A stretch of DNA of 64,000 nucleotides from Thermophagus sp052400625. Its GTDB lineage: Bacteria > Bacteroidota > Bacteroidia > Bacteroidales > Marinilabiliaceae. The translations under genes were made by a program, and so were the position numbers. The stretch lies in assembly GCA_052400625.1 (NCBI GenBank), contig JBQTGH010000005.1. The stretch is one strand, 5' to 3'. Under the pieces are notes generated by a model, which saw only the letters and a list, made by a program, of their open reading frames with translations, ran no database searches and had not been told where the DNA came from. Positions 25,867 to 35,279 of this stretch are shown here, one piece after another (within the stretch, counting starts at the first letter, position 1; each line of letters starts with the position of its first letter).

Positions 25867-26029
25867 GATGCGCATCTTTTTTTTTTTGATGCGCATCAAT
25901 TGATCAAATCATGCGCATGAATTTTTTTTTGATGCGCATCGTTTTCCTGGTCGAATGCGCATCTTTTTTTAATTTCATGCGCATCCGTTTCCCGGTCGAT
26001 GCGCATTCCTTTATCATTGAATAGGCATC
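25867..26029. repeat. array of ATGCGCAT palindromes
   Basis: Seven exact ATGCGCAT octamers start at 25868, 25889, 25911, 25932, 25955, 25977 and 25999; a decayed eighth unit (ATAGGCATCC) lies near 26020. Several extend to the 10-bp palindrome GATGCGCATC. Spacing is 21-23 bp, close to two helical turns. Spacers alternate between T-runs and a GTTTCCCGGTCG-like segment, so older units look like a decaying tandem repeat. The array fills the gap between the cstA stop and the B12 riboswitch promoter. Two neighbouring units can also pair as 10-bp hairpins with T-rich loops. Confidence 0.9.
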
Positions 26030-26107
26030 CGTTTCCTGCTCATCAGCCAAGAAATTTCAACATACTAATAATCAGCAACAAACCACCAAATATTATCTTA
26101 AGAGATA

Positions 26108-27547
26108 TCATCCTCTATGCTTGCGGGCACTTCGCAAAAACCAGATAAAAGAAGCCAACCCCAAGAGAATTCCCAGAGGAAGACCGGTGGAAGGATCCAC
26201 AAAGAATCCTCCGTTTTTCAGTGGCGCCACAATAAGATAGGTAACACATACAACGGTCATAAAAACCGCCGGCAGCGACAGCATCCAGTGAGGTTTCCCC
26301 ACTTTGACCAGATACATGGCACCGGCCCAGAGCACCACCACTGCCAGCACCTGGTTGGAAAGGCCCAGATATTTCCAGATGGTGGCAAATTCCAGCTGCG
26401 ACAACACAAAACCAACAGCAAACAATGGGATACTTACCCATAAACGTTTTTGTATGGACGATTGATCCAATTTAAAAACATCGGCAATGGTGAGGCGTGC
26501 ACTCCGAAACGCCGTATCGCCCGTGGTGATGGGACAAGCAATCACCCCGATGATGGCAAAAATGGCACCCACGGTTCCCAACCAGCTGCGACTGATCTCA
26601 TTGACCACCCACGCAGGGTTGTGTCCTTCCATCTGCATCGTTGTGTTTAAACCGTCGGGGCCACCAAAAAAGTTCATGGCCGCAGTGGCCCAGATGATGG
26701 CTACAATCCCTTCGGCAATCATGGCGCCGTAAAAAACATGCCGGCCGTAGCTCTCTTTTTTGATGCATCGCGCCATCATAGGCGCCTGGGTAGAATGAAA
26801 GCCACTAAGCGCACCACACGAAATCACAATAAACATCATGGGGAAAAGGATGTTCTCCGTAGGATGGTGGTGCCAGTTTTTCAGATTGGTAAAAGAGATT
26901 TCTTTCATTGCCAGCTCCCCGGCAAAACCATAATAAATCATTGCCCCGGCAATGCCGATGGCCATGATTAACAGTGCCGCCCCAAAAAGAGGATAGATCT
27001 GACCGATGATCTTATTGATGGGCAATAAAGTGGCTATGAGATAGTAAGCAAAGATGACATACAGCCATAATTTTAAGCCTCCGTTGGTAAGGGTCGTCAA
27101 CAGTTCGGCCGGTCCGGACACAAAGGCCACCCCAACAAAGATCAACAGCAGCAATGAAAAGAGTCGCATGAAATTTTGAAATCCCGGACCCAGATATTTT
27201 CCCACAATCTCGGGAATACTGGCCCCCTCATTGCGCACCGACAACATCCCCGAAAAATAATCATGGACGGCCCCCATAAATATGCAGCCAAACACAATCC
27301 ACACATAAGCCATTGGGCCATACATGGCGCCAAGAATGGCCCCGAAGATGGGGCCCAGCCCGGCAATATTCAGAAACTCGATGGTAAACACCTTCCAGGT
27401 GGGCATGGGAACGTAATCGACCCCATTGTTGATCTTAAGGGCGGGCGTTTCATGTTGATCGGAAGCACCAAAAAAATGTTCTACAAATTTGCCGTACAGA
27501 AAATATCCGGCTATTAATCCTACAATAGACAGTATAAATGTGATCAT
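26108..27547 (-). CDS. cstA: carbon starvation protein CstA-like transporter
   Basis: An integral membrane protein of about 479 residues with 12 or more hydrophobic helices. Family motifs include the N-terminal ITFILSIVGLIAGYFLYGKF, GPIFGAILGAMYGPMAYVW, and FHSTQAPMMARCI with CPITTGDTAFRSARL near 350. CstA proteins are induced on carbon starvation, and members transport pyruvate or peptides. This is the short form, lacking the C-terminal extension of the E. coli protein. An ATG 10 codons upstream (27577) is an alternative start. It is the only gene of its unit; downstream lies the ATGCGCAT array. Confidence 0.93.
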   Translation of the reverse strand: MITFILSIVGLIAGYFLYGKFVEHFFGASDQHETPALKINNGVDYVPMPTWKVFTIEFLNIAGLGPIFGAILGAMYGPMAYVWIVFGCIFMGAVHDYFSGMLSVRNEGASIPEIVGKYLGPGFQNFMRLFSLLLLIFVGVAFVSGPAELLTTLTNGGLKLWLYVIFAYYLIATLLPINKIIGQIYPLFGAALLIMAIGIAGAMIYYGFAGELAMKEISFTNLKNWHHHPTENILFPMMFIVISCGALSGFHSTQAPMMARCIKKESYGRHVFYGAMIAEGIVAIIWATAAMNFFGGPDGLNTTMQMEGHNPAWVVNEISRSWLGTVGAIFAIIGVIACPITTGDTAFRSARLTIADVFKLDQSSIQKRLWVSIPLFAVGFVLSQLEFATIWKYLGLSNQVLAVVVLWAGAMYLVKVGKPHWMLSLPAVFMTVVCVTYLIVAPLKNGGFFVDPSTGLPLGILLGLASFIWFLRSARKHRG

Positions 27548-27899
27548 ATCAAAGAATAGTAATTGCTGAATTTCCATGAGGGAAAACCAAACGATCCCCC
27601 CTGAAGCTGTTAAATTTTGAAAAACGAAATTAAAAAAAATACGCGCCCGTTGTGTCTCATTCCGGAATTATTATGCCTCAGGGGGTAAATTTCCAATCCC
27701 CAAAGGCCAAATCGGAAAGGACTCCATCCCCAATAATGGGGAATGATCTCCGGCAGGCAAAGGCGCTGGTGCCTGAGTTATGAATAATCCATCTGCAAGC
27801 GCATACCGAAGAATTGACATCAAAGTTCCAGAACGTTTGGTATCAATGACTTTGAAGACATATCATGCCGCGAGAAATTCCTTCAATGCTTTTATCTCC

Positions 27900-27990
27900 G
27901 GCCCCGAAGAGGTAAAAAGTTCAACCAGGGTGCCTGTGTTCTGGATGTAAATGACTTACCCTTCCACCCCCGAAGAGGCGAAATAGCTCT
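27900..27990 (+). repeat. two degenerate REP-like units
   Basis: CCCCGAAGAGGTAAAAA (27902-27918) and CCCCGAAGAGGCGAAATAG (27968-27986) repeat at 66 bases. They recall the short CCCCGAAGGGGCGAAATA-type intergenic repeats seen in Bacteroidota genomes. They lie in the 629-base gap between cstA and the siderophore receptor, with no transposase nearby. Elsewhere in that gap only a CCCCAATAATGGGG hairpin (27730-27743) and the promoter at 28054 stand out. Confidence 0.4.
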
Positions 27991-28053
27991 TACGATACCA
28001 CCGCACCCGGCTGTGCAATTTAGAACGATTCTAAAAATAACAACTATTGGGGA

Positions 28054-28084
28054 TTGATTGGCTTTCGGTGTCCCTCTACTTTTG
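28054..28084 (+). promoter_or_regulatory. promoter of the siderophore receptor operon
   Basis: TTG (28054-28056), 20 bases, TACTTTTG (28077-28084) fits the Bacteroidota consensus, giving a leader of about 85 bases to the ATG at 28177. The spacer contains TTTCGGTGTCCC, which is echoed upstream of the 8403 gene. No clear Fur box was identified. Confidence 0.7.
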
Positions 28085-28176
28085 TGATCACCAAATGAGA
28101 TCGTAGCCAGCTATGGGTCGTCAAATCTTTCATCAAACTAACTATTCGAAGAATCAAACATTAAAAACAAACAGAT

Positions 28177-30531
28177 ATGAGAATCCTACTATTTGTATCG
28201 TTTTTCTTACAACTATCACTGATAACAACTGCCCAAACAGGGTCTATCCGCGGCCATATCGACATGCCAGATGAAGAGGAGGCCCCGATCAACATAGGCA
28301 TTAAAGGCACCAGCATAGGAACCATTACCAATAAAGAAGGGGATTATATTATTCGGAATCTGAATCCCGGCCATTACACGTTGCAGGCTTCGTATGTTGG
28401 TTATAAGCCGAAGGAAATCACGGTTACCGTCACCGCCGGGCAACAATCCATCGCCCCCACCATAAGGATGGAACGCACCGAAAAAGAGATTGCAGAAGTC
28501 TTAGTAGTCGGCAATCATCATTCGGGATATTCCATTCAGCAGACTTCTTCCTCGCTCCGGAACAACGTCCCGCTTCTCAAAATGTCCCAAAATGTCCAAA
28601 TCATCAGCGAGGAAGTGCTGGCCGACCAGCAGCTGACCGACATGCTGGAGAATGTTTCGCGCAACACCAGCGGGGCTCAGATGATTGAGCACTGGGGAAC
28701 CTTTGCCCGCATCAACATGCGGGGTTTTAAACTACCCGCCTTCCGTAACGGCATGAACGTGGACCTGCCCTGGGGCCCGCTCACCGAAGACCTGTCGATG
28801 GTCGAACGCATCGAATTCGTGAAAGGACCCGCAGGCTTTATGCTCTCATCGGGGGAGCCGGGGGGGTTCTACAACGTGGTAACCAAGAAGCCGTCAGCTT
28901 CAGCCTCCAACAGTGCCGGAATCATGATGGGGTCGTTTAACACCCAAAGGGCTACGGTCGACTTTGGAGGGCGGCTGGCAAACAAGGACAACCTGATCTA
29001 TCGCCTAAATGCGATGGGCTCGACAAAAAACTCGCACAGAGACTATGAGTATAACGACCGATACACCATTAATCCTTCCCTGACATATCTCATCAACGGC
29101 AGCACCAGTCTTACGGCGGAATATATTTATCAATATTCCCAATTGTCGGTAGTAGGGGCGGCCTATGTTTTTGCACCCGACGGCATGGGCACCCTACCGC
29201 GTGATTTCACGCTTGCCGAACCCAACATCGATCCCACCGATATCAGGGAACACAATCTCTTTGTGACCCTTCACCACAAGCTGGGAGAACACTGGAACCT
29301 GACGGCCCAACTGGGATATCTGGACTACCAGCTGACAGGTTCGTCATTGTGGCCCGACTCGGTGACCTCTGGCGGACTGGTTTACCGGGGCCTTGGAATA
29401 TGGGATGCCCTCAGCAATGCCAAGTCGGGACAGGCTTATATCGAAGGTAAATCGTTTACCGGCACTGTGGGCCATCATGTTCTTGCGGGCATCGACATGA
29501 GCAGTAAGACCTACTATGCCGACTGGTTCCAGTCCGGACCGCTGGCAGGAGAAGATAACCCACTGGATATAAACAACCCGGTGCATTATGTACATACCTC
29601 CCAGATGCCCGTTTTCGATCGCAGTCTGAGCATCCGTCAGCGGGCCTTCAATGGCAGCTACCCTGCAGCACAAACATTGCAATCCGCTTCGGCCTACATC
29701 CAGGATGAACTGAGTTTCTTTTCCGACCGTCTTCGCCTGACGCTCGCGGGTCGATACACCCATTACCGCACATCGGTATATGGTGCCAACACCGACGATC
29801 AGGTCTTCACCCCACGGGCAGGCATTAATTTTACCATCGACCCTAACACCTCTGTTTACGGCCTTTGGGACCAGACTTTCATTCCGGAAGCAGGAACCGA
29901 TAAAGAAGGCAATGCTTTTGACCCGGTGGAAGCCATCGACCTGGAAGCGGGCATCAAAAGAAAATGGGGCAACGGAAAATGGATCTCATCCCTCACCGTT
30001 TATCAGATCACCAAACAAAATGTTTTAACCACCGATCCGGAAGATGTCAACTATCAGATTCAATTAGGAGAAGCCCGCTCGCAAGGGGTGGAGTTCGACC
30101 TTCAGGGAAACATTCTGCCCGGTCTGGACATGATTCTCAACTATGCCTATACCGATGTTGAAATCACGGAAGACACCAATCCGGAGGTGGTAGGAACCAA
30201 ATTGGCCGGTCACGCCCGACATATGACCAACGGTTGGCTGAAGTATTCTTTCAAGCGTTTGCTGCCCGAAGGATTTGGTATCGGTCTGGGGTATCAATAT
30301 CAGGCGGATCGCTCTTCCTGGTCGTGGAGCGCCGACAATGAAGCCATTTTGCCCGACTATTTCCGGCTGGACGGTGCCCTCTTCTGGGCAAAAAATAACA
30401 TTGCCGTGCGGTTGAATGTCAACAATCTTCTGGACGAGTATCTTTATTCGGGCGGAAGCTATGGTAGTTACTATTACTGGCAGACCGAACCGGGAATCAA
30501 CTACCGGCTGAGCATCAATTACCGTTTCTGA
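28177..30531 (+). CDS. TonB-dependent siderophore receptor
   Basis: An outer-membrane receptor of 784 residues. It has a signal peptide (FVSFFLQLSLITTAQ), a carboxypeptidase-like domain (SIRGHIDMPDEEEAPINIGI to about 95), and a FhuA/FpvA-type plug (PLLKMSQNVQIISEEVLADQ, then RGFKLPAFRNGMNVDLPWGP and VERIEFVKGPAGFMLSSGEPGG). The barrel contains the siderophore-receptor signature region (GITF-like RAGINFTIDPNTSVYGLWDQ) and ends in a terminal Phe (INYRF). The gene heads an operon with a PepSY membrane protein and a flavoprotein reductase, which fits uptake of a ferric siderophore followed by reductive iron release. Confidence 0.93.
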   Translation: MRILLFVSFFLQLSLITTAQTGSIRGHIDMPDEEEAPINIGIKGTSIGTITNKEGDYIIRNLNPGHYTLQASYVGYKPKEITVTVTAGQQSIAPTIRMERTEKEIAEVLVVGNHHSGYSIQQTSSSLRNNVPLLKMSQNVQIISEEVLADQQLTDMLENVSRNTSGAQMIEHWGTFARINMRGFKLPAFRNGMNVDLPWGPLTEDLSMVERIEFVKGPAGFMLSSGEPGGFYNVVTKKPSASASNSAGIMMGSFNTQRATVDFGGRLANKDNLIYRLNAMGSTKNSHRDYEYNDRYTINPSLTYLINGSTSLTAEYIYQYSQLSVVGAAYVFAPDGMGTLPRDFTLAEPNIDPTDIREHNLFVTLHHKLGEHWNLTAQLGYLDYQLTGSSLWPDSVTSGGLVYRGLGIWDALSNAKSGQAYIEGKSFTGTVGHHVLAGIDMSSKTYYADWFQSGPLAGEDNPLDINNPVHYVHTSQMPVFDRSLSIRQRAFNGSYPAAQTLQSASAYIQDELSFFSDRLRLTLAGRYTHYRTSVYGANTDDQVFTPRAGINFTIDPNTSVYGLWDQTFIPEAGTDKEGNAFDPVEAIDLEAGIKRKWGNGKWISSLTVYQITKQNVLTTDPEDVNYQIQLGEARSQGVEFDLQGNILPGLDMILNYAYTDVEITEDTNPEVVGTKLAGHARHMTNGWLKYSFKRLLPEGFGIGLGYQYQADRSSWSWSADNEAILPDYFRLDGALFWAKNNIAVRLNVNNLLDEYLYSGGSYGSYYYWQTEPGINYRLSINYRF

Positions 30532-30671
30532 CCTGCCCTATGGCATTTAATACAAAGAAGGGATTATCACCGATGCCATAGGGGGCATCAGAGGATCAAA
30601 CAACCGTCAGATTCATTGAAGCAGGAATGGGTTTAACACTCATTCCTTTCTCTATAATAAAACAGGCAATC

Positions 30672-31820
30672 ATGATTAAAAAAATTATTTTTCAGATTCA
30701 TCTTTGGCTTGGCCTACTGTCGGGAATTGTGGTATTCATCGTTTCTATCACCGGAAGCCTCTATGTTTTCCAGCCGGAGATCACGGCATTGCAGCGCCGC
30801 GATGCCATTTATGCCGACCATCCGAACAACCAAAAACCTCTTTCTCAACAACAACTGTGGGAAAAAGCCAGAGAAGCTTTTCCGGAAAATGAAGAGATTT
30901 CATGGGTTAACATCTACAACGATCCACGAAAGAATCAGATATTCTACAGTTACGCCAGCAATCCTGATGCCCTCACCTATTTCGGGTATATCGATCACTA
31001 TAGAGCCATATACCTCAATCCATACACAGGGAAGGTCGAAAAGGTTTATAACGAAAAGACCAATTTCTTCAACATTATTAAGTTTCTGCATTGGAGTTTG
31101 CTATTCAAGACTTCCATTGGTCAGCCCATTGTAGGGTGGGCCACTCTCATCTTCGTGGTATTGCTGATTACCGGTCTGGTACTGTGGTGGCCCCGTAGTT
31201 TCCGGGCTGTAAAAAACATCTTTATTATCAGATGGCAGAAAACGACGGGCTGGTATAAAAGATTCTACGATCTGCATAATGTCCTGGGCTTTTGGAGTTT
31301 TCTGGCAGCATTAATCATTGCCCTTACCGGTATGGTTTGGGCATTTAAATGGTTTCAGGCAGCGGTGTATGTGGCAGCCGCAGGAACCACCACGCCCCCC
31401 ATTCAGTCTCACGCAGTATCTGAACCGGGCCTCATCCGGGTGGTCAGTCCCCTCGACAAAGCCCTGGCAACAGCCAAAGAGAGATATTCCGATGCCGCCG
31501 CTTTTCGTGTCACTCCGCCATCCGACAGCACCTCCGTCATCAATTTCTACGTTCAGCAAAAAGAAGGTGTCTATTATATTAATCATCAGCTGCAATTTGA
31601 CCAATATTCCGGCGAACTGTTGGCAGCACGCAACCACGAGGAGAAAAATGCCGGGGAAAAACTGCTCCATGCCAATTACGATATTCACACCGGTGCCATA
31701 TTGGGGCTGCCCGGAAAAATACTGGCCTTCATCGTTAGTCTGATTGCCGCATCCTTACCTATTACCGGCTTTATGATGTGGTGGAAGAGAACACGAAAAA
31801 AACGAACCTCTTTATTTTAA
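30672..31820 (+). CDS. PepSY-associated membrane protein (siderophore iron reduction)
   Basis: A 382-residue inner-membrane protein of the PepSY_TM family. The N-terminal helix carries the conserved IHLWLGLLSGIVVFIVSITGSLY pattern in part (His9 is a likely heme-type ligand). Two PepSY-like periplasmic regions follow (about 55-135 and 245-325), with helices near 150-175, 210-235 (FYDLHNVLGFW) and 345-370 (PGKILAFIVSLIAASLPITGFMMWW). Members in siderophore loci act with flavin reductases to pass electrons to periplasmic ferric complexes. The frame opens at 30627; ATG 30672 directly before the first helix is preferred. It lies about 140 bases after the receptor, on the same strand. Confidence 0.9.
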   Translation: MIKKIIFQIHLWLGLLSGIVVFIVSITGSLYVFQPEITALQRRDAIYADHPNNQKPLSQQQLWEKAREAFPENEEISWVNIYNDPRKNQIFYSYASNPDALTYFGYIDHYRAIYLNPYTGKVEKVYNEKTNFFNIIKFLHWSLLFKTSIGQPIVGWATLIFVVLLITGLVLWWPRSFRAVKNIFIIRWQKTTGWYKRFYDLHNVLGFWSFLAALIIALTGMVWAFKWFQAAVYVAAAGTTTPPIQSHAVSEPGLIRVVSPLDKALATAKERYSDAAAFRVTPPSDSTSVINFYVQQKEGVYYINHQLQFDQYSGELLAARNHEEKNAGEKLLHANYDIHTGAILGLPGKILAFIVSLIAASLPITGFMMWWKRTRKKRTSLF

Positions 31821-31903
31821 CCCGTATCGGTCCTATAAAAGAGCTATCCATCACACTTAATACGCCAATAAGAAACTTAAGTAATAAGAGAAAAAGTCGT
31901 TCC

Positions 31904-33586
31904 ATGGTAAAAATGATATTGTCTAAACTTTTCAAAACTTCGCATAAGTCAACTGAAACGGGAATAACCATCCTCTACGGCACCAAGTCGGGCAATTCAT
32001 CATTCATAGCCCGGGAGGCAGCCCGATATTTCGAAATGCAGGGCATTGGAACAAGAGTGAAAAACATGGCAAAATATCGGGCAGCTCAATTGGCCTTCGA
32101 AAAGACAGTGCTGGTGGTGGTAAGCACCCATGGCGAAGGAGAGCCTCCGCCCGGAGCCTCCTCCTTTTTTAAGGCGTTGGAGACGACCTCGTTGTCGTTG
32201 AAGCACCTCCATTATGCAGTGTGTGCGCTGGGCGATTCCGATTACGAACATTTTTGCCGGGCCGGGAAAATCATTGACCAACGTTTCAGATCACTGGGGG
32301 CAGTTCCCCTCCTGCCCCGAACCGATTGCGACACGGACTTTAGAGATACCGCTGTTAATTGGATAAAAAAAGTTCATTCTCAATATGGCAACATCAAATC
32401 GTCTCCACGCGCTGCATCGGCAAAAGTTGTCCATGCTTTTTCTCCTGTTGAAAGGATGGACACCGGCATTCAACACCATGAATCCGATGAAGAAGAAAAA
32501 AAGAGTTCCAGCACCACCACCCATTCGGCCGTCATAACGAACAAGATTCAATTAAACCCGGGCTCCAGCTCGGAGATCTATCACATTGAAACAGTAATAG
32601 ATCCGGACACAACACGGTACAGCCCCGGCGATGCCATATCTGTGGTTCCCCGCAATCCTTCTCCTCTTGTGGATAAAATCCTAGACCATTATCGTGTTTC
32701 GCCGGACGATGAAGTACCCTTCAAGGGACAATCAACAGCACTGGGCGATCTCCTCCACACACAACTGGAAATCACCACTTTGAGCAAAAACACACTCAGC
32801 AGATATGCCAAGGTAACCAACCACCAAGCATTAAAAGCACTATTGGAGAACGAAGATAAATGCCAGGAATATATTAAAAACAACGACCTGCTGGATCTGA
32901 TCACCGATTTTCCCAACGGAATACATGTGGAAGAACTAATTAACATTCCCAATAAAATCCGGCCGCGCTACTATTCCATCGCCTCCAGTCAGCAAAAGAC
33001 CCCGCGCGAACTACATCTGACAGTCAAACAAATTCGATTTCACCAAAAAAAACGGATCTATTACGGCGCCTGCTCCAACCACCTATCCTGGCTCCGTAAA
33101 GGCGAAAAGCTACCCTTCAAACTGATTCCCAATGAAGGTTTTCGGCTTCCTTCCGACTCGAATGTTCCTGTCGTTATGATTGGTGCAGGTACCGGCATCG
33201 CCCCTTTTATTGGCTTTTTGCATCATCGAAGCATTAATGGCACAAACAAAAACTGGTTGATTTTCGGCGAAAAAAATAAAGATTCGGACTTTCTTTACAA
33301 CCAACAAATCCTGAAATGGAAAGACCAAGGACTTCTGCAGGGCTTGGACATGGCCTTTTCCAGAGATCCTTCCAAACAATATGTGCAGGATAAAATAAGA
33401 GAAAACGCCGACTTGTTGGCCGAATGGATAAAGGACGGAGCCCGAATTTATATTTGTGGATCCCTCAATATGGGCGCCGGCGTAAAACAAGCGTTGGAGG
33501 ATCTACGGCTAAATGACCATGATCGAAGCTCTACCGTTACGGATTGGTTAAAAGCCAGGGGGCAGTATTTTGAAGACCTGTATTAG
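31904..33586 (+). CDS. CysJ-like diflavin reductase
   Basis: A 560-residue cytoplasmic electron-transfer protein. The flavodoxin (FMN) domain is at about 20-165 (ITILYGTKSGNSS, VVVSTHGEGEPPPGA, YAVCALGDSDYEHFC). The FAD-binding domain follows (RPRYYSIASSQ) with an inserted connecting region. The NADPH domain has MIGAGTGIAPFIGFL, LIFGEKNKDSDFLY and YICGSLNMGAGVKQAL, ending in an aromatic Y (YFEDLY), as in sulfite reductase alpha subunits. No hemoprotein subunit (CysI) is nearby; position after the siderophore receptor and PepSY protein points to iron release, not sulfite reduction. The frame runs back into the PepSY gene (31778), but ATG 31904 is the likely start. Confidence 0.9.
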   Translation: MVKMILSKLFKTSHKSTETGITILYGTKSGNSSFIAREAARYFEMQGIGTRVKNMAKYRAAQLAFEKTVLVVVSTHGEGEPPPGASSFFKALETTSLSLKHLHYAVCALGDSDYEHFCRAGKIIDQRFRSLGAVPLLPRTDCDTDFRDTAVNWIKKVHSQYGNIKSSPRAASAKVVHAFSPVERMDTGIQHHESDEEEKKSSSTTTHSAVITNKIQLNPGSSSEIYHIETVIDPDTTRYSPGDAISVVPRNPSPLVDKILDHYRVSPDDEVPFKGQSTALGDLLHTQLEITTLSKNTLSRYAKVTNHQALKALLENEDKCQEYIKNNDLLDLITDFPNGIHVEELINIPNKIRPRYYSIASSQQKTPRELHLTVKQIRFHQKKRIYYGACSNHLSWLRKGEKLPFKLIPNEGFRLPSDSNVPVVMIGAGTGIAPFIGFLHHRSINGTNKNWLIFGEKNKDSDFLYNQQILKWKDQGLLQGLDMAFSRDPSKQYVQDKIRENADLLAEWIKDGARIYICGSLNMGAGVKQALEDLRLNDHDRSSTVTDWLKARGQYFEDLY

Positions 33587-33641
33587 AAAATGAATGATTG
33601 AAGAGCCCTAATTCCCAAATGGAAGATCTTCCATTACCACA

Positions 33642-33680
33642 AAGGGGTTGTCCCGAAACACCGGAACAACCCCTTCTTTT
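33642..33680 (+). terminator. terminator after the reductase operon
   Basis: AAGGGGTTGT (33642-33651) pairs with ACAACCCCTT (33666-33675), extended by CCG/CGG inside, and is followed by CTTTTTA. It lies between the convergent reductase and susD genes and may serve both, though the T-run favours the plus strand. Confidence 0.85.
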
Positions 33681-33705
33681 TACGCGGGATCAACAGTATA
33701 TGACT

Positions 33706-35259
33706 TTAGAAGCCTGGGTTTTGATCCTCTTGAGAAATTTCATTGTTGGAAGAAATTTCTGACTGAGGAATCGGGAAATGTTCATGTTTTCCGGCCACGA
33801 ATCCCAAAGGAGCTAACACCGTTTCTGCATCCCCCCAACGGACGAGATCCCAGTAGCGACTGCCTTCGAAGGCCAGTTCGAGCTGACGCTCTTTCTTGAT
33901 AGCCTCTCTCAAATCCTCTTTCGACATGGCCGAATCATAAGTATCCAGCCCGGCTCTGACACGCACCTTGTTCAGTTCTGCTCTGGCACTGGCCTCATCG
34001 TCATCTTCATTGTAAGCTTCAGCAGCCATCAGCAGTACATCGGCATAGCGAATGAGTCGCCAATTGGTGGTAAAGTTAAGCTCCTTCACCGAAGCGGCCG
34101 GGTTACTCTGGTCGGCATAGGTGGAATATTTCATTCTCAAATAACCTTCATAATCATGAAAATCATCATCTGATTCTCCAACCATTAATCCTCCGGCAGC
34201 CACAAACTCATCCTCACTCATAATCGTATTCTGATATCTCGGTCCATTATCACCCATTTCGTTGAAAGCCTCACCAATACGAGCTGTAGGCAGATTAAAC
34301 CCCCAACCATTGATCAATCCCACAGCCTGTACATTTTTAAACAGCTTGTCACGAGGTCCCATCAACACAATGTGTATATTGGATTCATGCAATCCGGGGC
34401 TCCAGGGGAAATTACCCCAGTCGTAACCTTCCTGAGAAGTGTATAATATTTCGAACACCGATTCAATTCCCAGTTCACCTTCTTCTTTCCACACTTTTTC
34501 AAAGTCAGGTTCCAAATCATATTCTGCGCCCTCAGTAAGGATAACTTGACTCAACACCTGATGCGCCTGTTCCCATTTTTCCTGATACAGATAAACCTTA
34601 CCCAGAATGGCCTGCACAGCCCCTTTTGACAATCTAAACTTCTGATCATCTGGCAATTCAGATTTTAAAGGCAGAACATCTATGGCTTCCATCAAATCTT
34701 GTTCAATATTGGAATATACTTCCGATTTTGCAGTTCTGGCACGGTGGGCATTCTCCATGGTGGTAGGCTCAGTATAATAGGGCACATCCCCAAACAGCGT
34801 AACCAACTCAAAATAATTCCACGCTCTGATGGCTTTGGCCTCTGCGGCGACCTGCTCTTTATAATCATTGTCGGTCACCAATTTGGACAAAAGAATATTA
34901 CAATGATTAATGGTTTTATAGAACCCTTCCCAAATGGCAGTAGTGACCGTATTGTCGGCCTCATTGACGAAATCATCCAAATTCTGATATGGCAACTGGT
35001 CACTAGGAGCCGAGCCGGCATTGCAGTCATCGGCCGGTAAGTTTTTGGCAAAGAAGGCGCTATTCCAGTCTCTTCCGTAATTCCACTGCATTAAGTCGTA
35101 AGCACCCATTAAAACAGAGAGGGCTTCATCATTGGTTTCCGGATAATTTTCATTTTCCCATCTTCCAACGGGGTCAACTTCGAGAAAACTATCACTACAA
35201 GCCGGCAACAAAAGAATTATCAAGGCCGGAATCCATTTAAAGAAATTATATCGTTTCAT
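33706..35259 (-). CDS. susD: SusD/RagB family nutrient-binding lipoprotein
   Basis: A cell-surface lipoprotein of 517 residues that caps the SusC channel and binds the glycan. The signal peptide ends in the lipobox LLPACSD. The tetratricopeptide-rich SusD fold shows in IWEGFYKTINHCNILLSKL, EAKAIRAWNYFELVTLFGDVP, LSKGAVQAILGKVYLY and RYADVLLMAAEAYNE; the family's C-terminal signature is EGSRYWDLVRWGDA. It starts 20 bases after susC and ends the cellobiose locus. Confidence 0.96.
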   Translation of the reverse strand: MKRYNFFKWIPALIILLLPACSDSFLEVDPVGRWENENYPETNDEALSVLMGAYDLMQWNYGRDWNSAFFAKNLPADDCNAGSAPSDQLPYQNLDDFVNEADNTVTTAIWEGFYKTINHCNILLSKLVTDNDYKEQVAAEAKAIRAWNYFELVTLFGDVPYYTEPTTMENAHRARTAKSEVYSNIEQDLMEAIDVLPLKSELPDDQKFRLSKGAVQAILGKVYLYQEKWEQAHQVLSQVILTEGAEYDLEPDFEKVWKEEGELGIESVFEILYTSQEGYDWGNFPWSPGLHESNIHIVLMGPRDKLFKNVQAVGLINGWGFNLPTARIGEAFNEMGDNGPRYQNTIMSEDEFVAAGGLMVGESDDDFHDYEGYLRMKYSTYADQSNPAASVKELNFTTNWRLIRYADVLLMAAEAYNEDDDEASARAELNKVRVRAGLDTYDSAMSKEDLREAIKKERQLELAFEGSRYWDLVRWGDAETVLAPLGFVAGKHEHFPIPQSEISSNNEISQEDQNPGF

Positions 35260-35279
35260 ATTTCTATCGGGTTTAAAAA

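Noticed and set aside
25867..26029. CRISPR array
   Set aside because: Units are only 8-10 bp, spaced 21-23 bp, with low-complexity spacers and no cas genes; this is a palindrome array.
27578..28176. tRNA or other stable RNA gene in the large gaps
   Set aside because: No cloverleaf or known RNA core was seen in this or the other gaps, apart from the cobalamin riboswitch.
31778..31903. N-terminal extension of the diflavin reductase
   Set aside because: It overlaps the PepSY gene and has no similarity to reductase N-termini; ATG 31904 fits the family.
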